Positions 16,499 to 22,465 of a stretch of 25,153 nt of DNA are shown in pieces. Below the pieces are notes generated by a model, which saw only the letters and a program-made list of their open reading frames with translations, searched no databases and had not been told where the DNA came from. Made by a program: the position numbers and the translations under genes. How positions within the stretch are numbered: position 1 is the stretch's first letter; each line of letters begins with the position of its first letter. Source of the DNA: a virus; IMG/VR virus record IMGVR_UViG_3300035182_002579, positions 1 through 25,153 of that record; one strand, 5' to 3'.

Positions 16499-16849
16499 TT
16501 ATTCAAAATTATTTAGGTCTTCCATCCGAGCGTCAATCCTAACGGCTCGGAGGGCTGCCTGCTCCTTAGCGGTCTCTTTGCTATGGCAACTAATGCAGAT
16601 ACTTATTAAGTTGTCAAGGTTCAATCTATTGCGCCAACCACTTGCAGTATGTAATGGTTCAATATGATGGACGTGAAAGGCTGGCTCGGTATGGCATACC
16701 TCACACAACGGTCGGTCGTTAAGTATTATTAATCTGGCTGAACGCCACTTTTTTAATAAATAAAATTTGTGATTGCGGTCTCTCAATGCGTTGAACGTGG
16801 AGCCGGTGTTACCGATAAGGTCGTCCACTGCTGTTATTACTTTCTTCAT
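16499..16849 (-). CDS. HNH endonuclease beside terminase
   Basis: A 116-aa protein with a complete HNH/zinc pattern: CEVC (about 69-72), HVHHIEP with the catalytic His pair, N in NLDNLISICISCHSKET (second CxxC and final H). A basic helix precedes the domain (FYLLKKWRSARLIILNDRPL). HNH proteins next to terminase genes in HK97-like phages are known to stimulate terminase cutting at cos, and this is the likely role. A free-standing homing endonuclease is the alternative but less favoured by synteny. Its leader holds the CCACGGG tandem repeats. Confidence 0.88.
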   Translation of the reverse strand: MKKVITAVDDLIGNTGSTFNALRDRNHKFYLLKKWRSARLIILNDRPLCEVCHTEPAFHVHHIEPLHTASGWRNRLNLDNLISICISCHSKETAKEQAALRAVRIDARMEDLNNFE

Positions 16850-16857
16850 TTAGTTGT

Positions 16858-16976
16858 CCACGGGTATAGATAAGGGTTATTAATTCCACGGGCTTGGATA
16901 AAAGTTATTAATTCCACGGGCTTGGATAAAAGTTATTAATTCCACGGGCTAATTCCACGGGTATAGATAAGTATTA
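16858..16976. repeat. tandem 28-bp repeats carrying CCACGGG
   Basis: Five CCACGGG-headed units starting at 16858, 16886, 16914, 16942 and 16955. The first three are spaced exactly 28 bp. The units at 16886 and 16914 are identical (CCACGGGCTTGGATAAAA followed by GTTATTAATT). The outer units have TATAGATAA instead of CTTGGATAA, and the fourth is truncated to 13 bp. They fill the gap between the coiled-coil gene and the HNH gene, in the HNH leader on the minus strand. Confidence 0.9.
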
Positions 16977-16977
16977 A

Positions 16978-17262
16978 TTACTTTTTTTTTCTGACGATAG
17001 CGTCTCCAACTTTTTTAATTGAAATACTTGGACGCTTATTGCGCTCCTTTATATTTTCGATTTGTTTTATTTGACTTTTTATTTTAGCCTCTTGTTGCTT
17101 ATCCATATTAATTAGCTTTAACTCTTCCATTTTATTCTCTACCTGATTTTTTAAAAGTGCCAATTGATAATAATCAAAAAGCTGCACGTCATTAATAATT
17201 AATTGCAATCGTAATTGTAATGATTCTGTCTCAAGGACTTTTAACTTTTGTTCGATGTCCAT
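16978..17262 (-). CDS. coiled-coil hypothetical protein
   Basis: A 94-aa protein, almost entirely charged heptad-like helix (MDIEQKLKVLETESLQLRLQ; KNQVENKMEELKLI; KIKSQIKQIENIKERNKR) ending in a basic tail KVGDAIVRKKK. It probably dimerises and may bind nucleic acid through the tail. A TTAAATACTT element lies just upstream of its ATG. No family is recognised. It lies between the methyltransferase pair and the packaging cassette. Confidence 0.55.
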   Translation of the reverse strand: MDIEQKLKVLETESLQLRLQLIINDVQLFDYYQLALLKNQVENKMEELKLINMDKQQEAKIKSQIKQIENIKERNKRPSISIKKVGDAIVRKKK

Positions 17263-17275
17263 AACATTAAATACT

Positions 17276-17386
17276 TTACTCTTTTGCTTTTACTTTTTTT
17301 CTATTACGCATTTTATCTTTTAAACGCTTGAGGTATGAGTAGGCACTTTCATCGTCTTTTCGAATTACTTCTTTTTTCTTTTTCAT
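17276..17386 (-). CDS. 36-aa basic protein coupled to methyltransferase
   Basis: A short ORF, MKKKKEVIRKDDESAYSYLK to VKAKE, more than a third Lys/Arg. Its ATG overlaps the methyltransferase stop as ATGA (17383-17386), the signature of translational coupling, and this is the main reason to think it is real. It is probably a single basic helix that binds nucleic acid or the methyltransferase. It ends at the element before the next gene. No homologue is recognised. Confidence 0.45.
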   Translation of the reverse strand: MKKKKEVIRKDDESAYSYLKRLKDKMRNRKKVKAKE

Positions 17387-18162
17387 AATTGGTTTTCTTT
17401 TTTTATTTGTTCAATAAATTTTACTTTATGCTGTGCAATGCGATCAACGCTTACCTTATAATAGTAAGGGTCTTTTTCGATCATTATGTAATTTCGATTT
17501 GTATTAATTGCAGCAATCGCAGTTGTAGCACTACCAGCGGTACAGTCAAGGACCACATCGTTCTCATTTGAGTATGTGCGCAGAATATATTCAATCAATT
17601 TTGTGCTCTTTTGGGTTGCGTGAAGTCCGCGCTCAACGTCAAATGCGATTATTGATTTTGGATAATTAGTTTGAGTCTGAACATAAGTCTTGCCGGTTAT
17701 ACCTTTTATGTGATTAAACCTCTGTCGATTTTCTTGTGGAGTGTTGCGACAGACTTTTGGCTTAGTTAATTCAATTAAGCCTTGAGGATTATAAGTCCCA
17801 AACTTTTTATAAAAAATTAATATAGACTCGTGGTGTGCGAGGGGTCTTCTTTTTGCGTTTGCAAAGTTTGAATTAATATTTTTTTGCCAAATGATCTCGT
17901 AACGAAAGTTTTTCAAATTAGAATTAACCAGCAATGACGTGAAGGGCTGGACGGCTGTTAGTGCAATAACACCTCTGTCTTTTATAAGACGATTGAATTG
18001 CAACCACAACTCGTCTATATTAATTGGATTGTCCCAATTGCAATACTTTTTGTCAGTGACTCCATAAGGCAAGTCACAACAGATGAGGTCAATACTTTTT
18101 GGAGTTATAAGCGGCAATAACGTTAGGCAATCACCAGAGTATATTTGATTAAGTTGTAACAA
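17383..18162 (-). CDS. DNA methyltransferase, N6-adenine/N4-cytosine class (beta order)
   Basis: A 259-aa protein. The catalytic motif DLPYG lies at about residues 29-33 (first), a central target-recognition region follows, then HATQKSTKLIEYILRTYS and the SAM-binding motif VLDCTAGSATTA (about 206-217). In relatives the latter usually reads DPFAGSGTT; here Gly is replaced by Ala (GSATT). This order is the beta class. There is no adjacent restriction gene, so it is probably an orphan enzyme protecting phage DNA or regulating it. The start appears to be TTG at 18162 (MLQLNQIYSGDCLTLLPLI fits the family's N-terminus). The only nearby ATG (18170) is out of frame. Confidence 0.88.
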   Translation of the reverse strand: MLQLNQIYSGDCLTLLPLITPKSIDLICCDLPYGVTDKKYCNWDNPINIDELWLQFNRLIKDRGVIALTAVQPFTSLLVNSNLKNFRYEIIWQKNINSNFANAKRRPLAHHESILIFYKKFGTYNPQGLIELTKPKVCRNTPQENRQRFNHIKGITGKTYVQTQTNYPKSIIAFDVERGLHATQKSTKLIEYILRTYSNENDVVLDCTAGSATTAIAAINTNRNYIMIEKDPYYYKVSVDRIAQHKVKFIEQIKKENQL

Positions 18163-18217
18163 AATTTCATAAAAGTTTTACCGGTTTTAAATGCCAACGG
18201 TGAGGGCTTAGGTTATT

Positions 18218-18799
18218 TTATTTTTCTGTTAAGATTTTATTTAGTTCATATTGATCAAATCCTTTCTCATTAAGATATCTTTCAACCTCTTCTGTCGTCA
18301 TTATAGCTCCTGTTTTTTTTTCGATGCAATAATTAGCCGACAAAATTGGTAAATGATAAATCCATTTTTCAACCGTCTGTTTCGATTGATTATTTTTTTG
18401 CATTGCCTCTAATCCGCTTTCATATTCGGTTTTAAAATCTAAAATAAAAATTAGAATATGATTTTTGTATTCAACGATGTACAACGCAACAGGTGAGGCC
18501 AATAGACTACAAGCCGTCTTGAGATTATTATATTTTTTTGCTTCTATAAAAGAAGACCAGTAAGTATTAGCCTCCAGATCAACTCGACTTTTAAACTCCA
18601 TTATAAGGCTGGTGCAGCAACCACTAGTTATGATTGCATCGTAGACGCTATATTTGTTTTTAATTAAATTCAGATCATTAAAATTCAGATTATTAAAATA
18701 TCTATTAAATAATCTTATTATGTTATCTCCTTCTTTTTCTTGTTCGTTTAGTGGTCGTCTAATTGTGACGTTGTCGATTGTAACGTGTTGTAATTCCAT
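18218..18799 (-). CDS. PD-(D/E)XK nuclease-like protein
   Basis: A 193-aa protein. A nuclease core is suggested by YSVYDAIITSGC (D about 54, active-site Asp position), then SLIMEFKSRVD (E-x-K at about 68-70), followed by YWSSFIEAKKYNNL, where a helix Lys follows as in phage PD-(D/E)XK proteins. The second half (YIVEYKNHILIFILD) continues the sheet. It may process DNA ends or act in recombination. It lies between zinc-ribbon and methyltransferase genes in the accessory DNA-metabolism block. It is a restriction-like fold but not obviously paired with the methyltransferase. Confidence 0.65.
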   Translation of the reverse strand: MELQHVTIDNVTIRRPLNEQEKEGDNIIRLFNRYFNNLNFNDLNLIKNKYSVYDAIITSGCCTSLIMEFKSRVDLEANTYWSSFIEAKKYNNLKTACSLLASPVALYIVEYKNHILIFILDFKTEYESGLEAMQKNNQSKQTVEKWIYHLPILSANYCIEKKTGAIMTTEEVERYLNEKGFDQYELNKILTEK

Positions 18800-18805
18800 A
18801 TTTTT

Positions 18806-19222
18806 TTATTTTGTTTTATTTTGATTGTTATTTTTTTTCTTTTTGGCATAAACTCCTTCCAGCCTTAGACCTTGCTTTTTTAATCTTTCAACAATATCTT
18901 TTTTTCCAAGATGGTAAAGCTTCTGGTATTCACTCCAAAACTTTTTGTTAAGTTGGTAATATAACTGACCATACTTGCTAACCTTATCGTAATTATCGAG
19001 TTGGTACTCTTTTCTATAATTTTTAAAATACTCCTTTTTTTCTGATCTATTTTTTTTTACGTGATCAGATTGGCATACCTTGCACCAACTCATCTTGGTG
19101 GGATAAACCACCGTTGCTCCTGTTGCGTTAACGACCTTAATTTTTATTGTATAAAAATCAGATTCTATTATTTTTTTTTCCTTGCAGCGCGTGCATATTT
19201 TGGTTTTGCCTTTTGCTTTCAT
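18806..19222 (-). CDS. zinc-ribbon protein with Tyr-rich helix
   Basis: A 138-aa protein. KICTRCKEKK (C10, C13) and SWCKVCQSDHVKKN (about C47, C50) give a four-Cys zinc ribbon. After it comes a long basic helix with regularly spaced Tyr (EYFKNYRKEYQLDNYDKVSK; YGQLYYQLNKKFWSEYQKLY) and a Lys/Asn tail. This architecture is common in small phage DNA-binding or HNH/endonuclease VII-like proteins, but the catalytic His/Asn are not obvious, so it is called a DNA-binding zinc ribbon only. It starts 7 nt after an exact AAGTATTTAT element. Confidence 0.6.
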   Translation of the reverse strand: MKAKGKTKICTRCKEKKIIESDFYTIKIKVVNATGATVVYPTKMSWCKVCQSDHVKKNRSEKKEYFKNYRKEYQLDNYDKVSKYGQLYYQLNKKFWSEYQKLYHLGKKDIVERLKKQGLRLEGVYAKKKKNNNQNKTK

Positions 19223-19229
19223 TTTGACT

Positions 19230-19239
19230 ATAAATACTT
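19230..19239 (-). promoter_or_regulatory. AAGTATTTAT gene-start element
   Basis: An exact decamer seven bases before the zinc-ribbon ATG. A related AGTATTTAT (19257-19265) lies just upstream in the opposite orientation, so the two face each other across about 20 bp. Confidence 0.5.
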
Positions 19240-19377
19240 TAATATTTTAAAAAATTAGTATTTATAAAAAATATTTTAGGCACGTTACCCACGGGCATAA
19301 CTAAAGGCATAACTAACGGGCATATCCACGGGCAAAAAGCTAATTAGATATTTTTCTAATTAGAAAGGGTATTGACG

Positions 19378-19404
19378 AGAAAAGGGGTGCAGGACGCAAC
19401 CCTT
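19378..19404 (-). terminator. terminator-like hairpin downstream of replication gene
   Basis: On the minus strand AAGGGTTGC-GTCCT-GCACCCCTT forms a 9-bp stem with one mismatch and a 5-nt loop, followed by TTCTC. It is GC-rich in an AT-rich setting and lies downstream of the replication gene. The T-tract is short, so strength is uncertain. Confidence 0.45.
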
Positions 19405-19580
19405 ATAATAAAAGGAATATTTAAATTAATTGGTGGGGTCTATACTCTCCTCTTTTGCACGTTTCTCCATTTTTCTTTTTTGCATTTGTGCGATATTTTT
19501 TAAAACAAAATCTGGAATCACTACCTCAGACCATTGAGGTGTATTAGATGTCTATCTAAATTTTCTAATTTGAAATTTGA

Positions 19581-19590
19581 AAGTATTTAT
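19581..19590 (+). promoter_or_regulatory. AAGTATTTAT element in reverse orientation
   Basis: The only exact plus-strand copy of the decamer seen, about 30 bp beyond the stop of the replication gene. No plus-strand gene follows it. Confidence 0.35.
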
Positions 19591-19618
19591 ATACGCCAGA
19601 TTTTTTATTTTGTTTATT

Positions 19619-21022
19619 TTAATTACCCACGGGTTCAGCCTGTGGGTTTTTAATTTTAATAATTGGCTCAAATCCAAAATAATCTGAACTAAGCTTTTCG
19701 ATTATCCTAATACTGTCAATGCAGTCTGTTAATATGCAATCATTCAAGTTGAGGGCTATGCTGCTAGGGTACTCGGTTGCAATGCGATCAATTATTATAA
19801 TATTAACTAAATTAGATTCTGACTTTAATAAAATAGACGCTAGTGTATAGTCTTTTTTATTGGAATTGAACCAGCTGAGTAATTTTTCTATTTCAGAAAA
19901 TTTTAATTTTAAAGCATCGATTGAACCGTTTATTTTTTTTGACCGATAAAACCATTTTGTTATAAAGAGCATTTTAGCCTCTTCCTTATTAGTAACTGCT
20001 AAAAGGGTAATTAACTCATTGTACATACTTGGACTGCTTACAAGGGCTTTAAAATCGATTAGCTCGGCTGCTAATGCTGTGTAATCAATACCGGCAATAG
20101 TAAACCCACGGGTTAACCTATCTTGGCATACTTGAAGTATTGCCGAAGGTGTTAATATATTGCTCATACCTAATTTAATATCCACCTCCGTTAGTTGCTT
20201 CAATGGTATGTCTTTTGCCGCAATAATAAAGTCTATCAGCTTACTGAAGTGAAGACCAGCACTGCATTGAAAGTCATATTCAATCAAACCAAGTTGAGAG
20301 CGTAATGCCCGTGGCATATTCAAGATAGGGTGAGTTACCTTTCTACATTTTTCAGTTATATTAACCCTTTTAAATTGGAGATTATAAACGCTAAATATAT
20401 TTTTGTTGGTTGTAAAAATATCGTCAGTATCGGTTTGGAATGTTGGAAGTTGAATTTTTTCTAAAGATTTTTTTTGATGAATAAAATATTTCTCTTTCAT
20501 CAATTTATCTCTCTCCAATAACCACGGGTTACGACCTGCCATATACTCACCAACGGGCTTAACTTCTATGGCTTTTGCCTTGGCAATATTTTTTAACAAA
20601 ACCTTACTGGTAATTGTTAATGGTTCTAACTCTTGATTATAAAAGACTGGATTGACGCTGTAGGATTTGCTAAACCCGTGGGTTGTACTATACTTCTCAT
20701 TAACCTCGATAACACCCAATTGCTCCAGCAATTGGATTACTACTAAATAAGATGAGTTTGGAATGAAGGAGGTAATTTCAATTTTATGAACATTAACTAA
20801 GCTGTTGAATTCTTTTGTTAAATATGATTTTGATAAAATCAGATGAACAAGAAAGTAACCATACTCAACATACTTGATTAACTTTTTTGACTGGACGTTA
20901 GTGTCGATTACCGTTATTTTTCCATCTGGAAAATGTTTAGGAACTCTTAAAAAAAATTCAGGTTGGGATAATATTAAATCGTTAAGATTTAGATTTTTTG
21001 GTTTATAAATTTGAACGGGCAC
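19619..21022 (-). CDS. putative replication protein: winged helix plus polymerase-palm-like domain
   Basis: A 467-aa protein from GTG 21022 (the only in-frame start; an upstream TAA closes the frame and the nearby ATG 21027 is out of frame). Residues 50-130 look like a winged helix (LLEQLGVIEV, then GFSKSYSVNP). The rest carries an order of motifs I associate with palm-domain polymerase-like proteins of Bacteroidota mobile elements: HPILNMPRALRSQL (231-244), an acidic motif A-like LIEYDFQCSAGL (D250), a Lys helix EEAKMLFITKWF (348-358), LASILLKSESNLV (394-406) and a motif C-like LNLNDCIL (424-431; N427-D428 where His-Asp is usual), ending YFGFEPIIKIK. It probably initiates phage DNA replication. 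The palm assignment is inference. Confidence 0.5.
   Translation of the reverse strand: MPVQIYKPKNLNLNDLILSQPEFFLRVPKHFPDGKITVIDTNVQSKKLIKYVEYGYFLVHLILSKSYLTKEFNSLVNVHKIEITSFIPNSSYLVVIQLLEQLGVIEVNEKYSTTHGFSKSYSVNPVFYNQELEPLTITSKVLLKNIAKAKAIEVKPVGEYMAGRNPWLLERDKLMKEKYFIHQKKSLEKIQLPTFQTDTDDIFTTNKNIFSVYNLQFKRVNITEKCRKVTHPILNMPRALRSQLGLIEYDFQCSAGLHFSKLIDFIIAAKDIPLKQLTEVDIKLGMSNILTPSAILQVCQDRLTRGFTIAGIDYTALAAELIDFKALVSSPSMYNELITLLAVTNKEEAKMLFITKWFYRSKKINGSIDALKLKFSEIEKLLSWFNSNKKDYTLASILLKSESNLVNIIIIDRIATEYPSSIALNLNDCILTDCIDSIRIIEKLSSDYFGFEPIIKIKNPQAEPVGN
19627..20681. repeat. CCACGGG motifs inside the replication gene
   Basis: Five copies, at 19627, 20106, 20308 (reverse), 20522 and 20675 (reverse), with near-matches AACGGGC at about 20553 and 21014. 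They encode different residues (PVG, TRG, PRA, PW, THG), using all three frames and both orientations, so a protein-level reason is excluded. Confidence 0.75.
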
Positions 21023-21391
21023 TGCATAGGCTTTTTATTTTAAATGTTATTTGCTTTACATAGGGTTTTTTGCTTTAAAATTTAAAGCAATGGGAGTAGC
21101 TATGCACTACTCCCAAACAAAAGGGTTGCAAAATCCTTTTGTATAACTATCTTTTTATATTAAATACTTGAAGTTTTAGAAAAGACTAAAAAAATATAAA
21201 AATATTTTTCTTTCGTTATTTTGGATTGCTGGAAAGTAAGCAACTAAATGTTATTTTTTGAACTAGCGATTTAAGCGTTTTTTTATAAAATTCAGCTTAA
21301 CCGGTTTACAAATATACTCATTAACTAAAGTACGCTCACCATTAGTCAGGTACTTTATTATTGCATTGCAACATATAAAGCATATGTAAAT
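21023..21391. promoter_or_regulatory. leader of replication gene with serial dyads
   Basis: No gene. In order there are: a TGCTTTAAA-A-TTTAAAGCA palindrome (21071-21089); a perfect hairpin GGGAGTAG-N7-CTACTCCC (21092-21114); a hairpin ACAAAAGG-N10-CCTTTTGT (21117-21142); a TTAAATACTT element (21160-21169); and an 8-bp inverted repeat TAAAGTAC-N16-GTACTTTA (21326-21357). All of the first four lie within 150 bp upstream of the replication GTG on the minus strand, so they could be leader RNA structures or operators. Confidence 0.6.
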
Positions 21392-21743
21392 AAGTGTACT
21401 TGAAAGTATGTACTTGATTGAAAAAGATAAAAAAAGATAGACACATCTATAACCAATACCATACCCCCATATGTGTCTACCTTTTTCTATTTATACAGTA
21501 CCCAAGGGTACAACCGCTTATGTACTTAAAGTAATGTACCAATTGAAAAGTAAAAAAAGGTAGACACATCTATAACCAATACCATACCCCCATATGTGTC
21601 TACCTTTTTCTATTTATACAGTACCCAAGGGTACCAAAAAAAAGTGTACTTGAAAGTATGTACTTGATTGAAAAAGATAAAAAAAGATAGACACATCTAT
21701 AACCAATACAATACCTCCCATATGTGTCTATCTTTTTCTATTT
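21392..21743. repeat. three ~120-bp direct repeats, each with a long hairpin
   Basis: Copies: 21392-21511, 21520-21634 and 21642-21743. Each has a TACTT/AAGTA dyad, then a 16-bp stem (arms 21431-21446/21471-21486, 21554-21569/21594-21609, 21681-21696/21722-21737) around a highly conserved 24- or 25-nt loop. Copies 1 and 2 add the palindrome GTACCCAAGGGTAC. In copy 3 the repeat instead runs into the lysozyme ATG six bases after the stem. Both strands have T-tracts after the stem (T7 on minus, T5 on plus), so each is also terminator-like. Confidence 0.9.
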
Positions 21744-22349
21744 ATGGTTATGACCACCGAAAAATTAAAAGCTTGCTTACCAGCTTGCCAACCTGACAAA
21801 TGGGTTGATCCAATTAACCAAGTTATAGCCAAATATGACATTAATACACCATTACGCTTGGCTTGCTTTTTAAGCCAGACAGGCTATGAAAGCAACAGTT
21901 ATAACGTTCTAACTGAAGACCTTAACTATAATGCTGACCAACTGGTTAAGTATTGGCCTAACCTGTTCACCGGTAAAACCGCTCAAGCTTATGCACACCA
22001 ACCGGAAAGGATAGCCAACAGGATATACGGTAATCGTTTAGGTAATGGTAATGAAAGCACTTATGATGGGTGGAATTACCGAGGACGAGGTATAATCCAG
22101 ACTACGGGCAAGATCAATTATGAAAAGGTATCAATTGGATTGAATATAAGGGCCGTGGAGCAACCTGATCTGTTATTGACCCCTTTATATGCTGCCTTGT
22201 CAGCGGGGCTGTATTGGGCTACAAATGGCTTAAATGCTTATGCTGATAAATCGGATATTATCACACTAACCAAACTAATTAACGGAGGTGTTAATGGGTT
22301 AAGTGACAGGGTCAAATTATTCAACCATATTATAACTATTTTAAAATAA
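21744..22349 (+). CDS. GH19-family lysozyme/chitinase-like endolysin
   Basis: A 201-aa protein (MVMTTEKLKACLPAC; a second ATG lies two codons later at 21750). The family-19 glycosidase pattern is clear: LRLACFLSQTGYESNSYNVLTEDLNYNA (catalytic Glu in GYES, second Glu in TEDLNY), the FTGKTAQAYAHQPERIANRIYGNRLGNG segment, YRGRGIIQTTGKINYE, and a C-terminal helix with LTKLINGGVNGLSDR. In phages these enzymes cut peptidoglycan. There is no signal peptide, so it needs a holin; the holin candidates are at the other end of the window and could be close by in the circular phage genome. It is the only plus-strand phage gene, sitting behind the hairpin repeats and convergent with the integrase. Confidence 0.9.
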   Translation: MVMTTEKLKACLPACQPDKWVDPINQVIAKYDINTPLRLACFLSQTGYESNSYNVLTEDLNYNADQLVKYWPNLFTGKTAQAYAHQPERIANRIYGNRLGNGNESTYDGWNYRGRGIIQTTGKINYEKVSIGLNIRAVEQPDLLLTPLYAALSAGLYWATNGLNAYADKSDIITLTKLINGGVNGLSDRVKLFNHIITILK

Positions 22350-22409
22350 AAAAGCACCATAGGTTAACCCTATCGCTAAGCCATAGCCTTTATAATTGGT
22401 TGAACGTCC

Positions 22410-22426
22410 TTGACCCTGTAGGTCAA
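22410..22426. terminator. dyad between convergent lysozyme and integrase genes
   Basis: TTGACC-CTGTA-GGTCAA, a perfect 6-bp stem in the 116-nt gap between the two convergent stops. T- or A-rich tracts lie at some distance on both sides (CTTTTTTG about 15 nt on). A weak bidirectional terminator is possible. The gap also holds a loose ATAGG/CCTAT dyad and ends with a CCACGGG motif (reverse) abutting the integrase stop. Confidence 0.35.
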
Positions 22427-22465
22427 CTAAGACCCCTTTACTTTTTTGCTGTTTTATACCCGTGG

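Larger units (their letters stand above)
19240..19618. other. intergenic region: CCACGGG pair, dyads, terminator-like hairpin
   Basis: About 380 bp with no convincing gene. It holds two CCACGGG motifs (19289, 19326) and a related AACGGGC; two copies of the palindrome CTAATTAG (19340, 19356) 16 bp apart; a hairpin at 19382-19404; and AAGTATTTAT in plus orientation at 19581. It separates the replication gene from the accessory block. Confidence 0.5.

Noticed and set aside
17389-17571. Plus-strand 60-codon frame over the methyltransferase
   Set aside because: Shadow of a well-supported minus-strand gene, as are the other plus-strand frames across the structural operon.
19372-19409. TTGACG...TATAAT promoter on the plus strand
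   Set aside because: The boxes are 26 bp apart, too far for a standard promoter, no gene follows, and the boxes flank a terminator-like hairpin.
19426-19521. 31-codon minus-strand frame with GTG start (ending KEESIDPTN)
   Set aside because: Composition looks protein-like, but it has no ATG, an in-frame stop just upstream, and no start element nearby; it could be a gene remnant but cannot be supported.
21392-21743. CRISPR array
   Set aside because: Only three ~120-bp repeats with structured interiors, no spacers of constant size and no cas genes.
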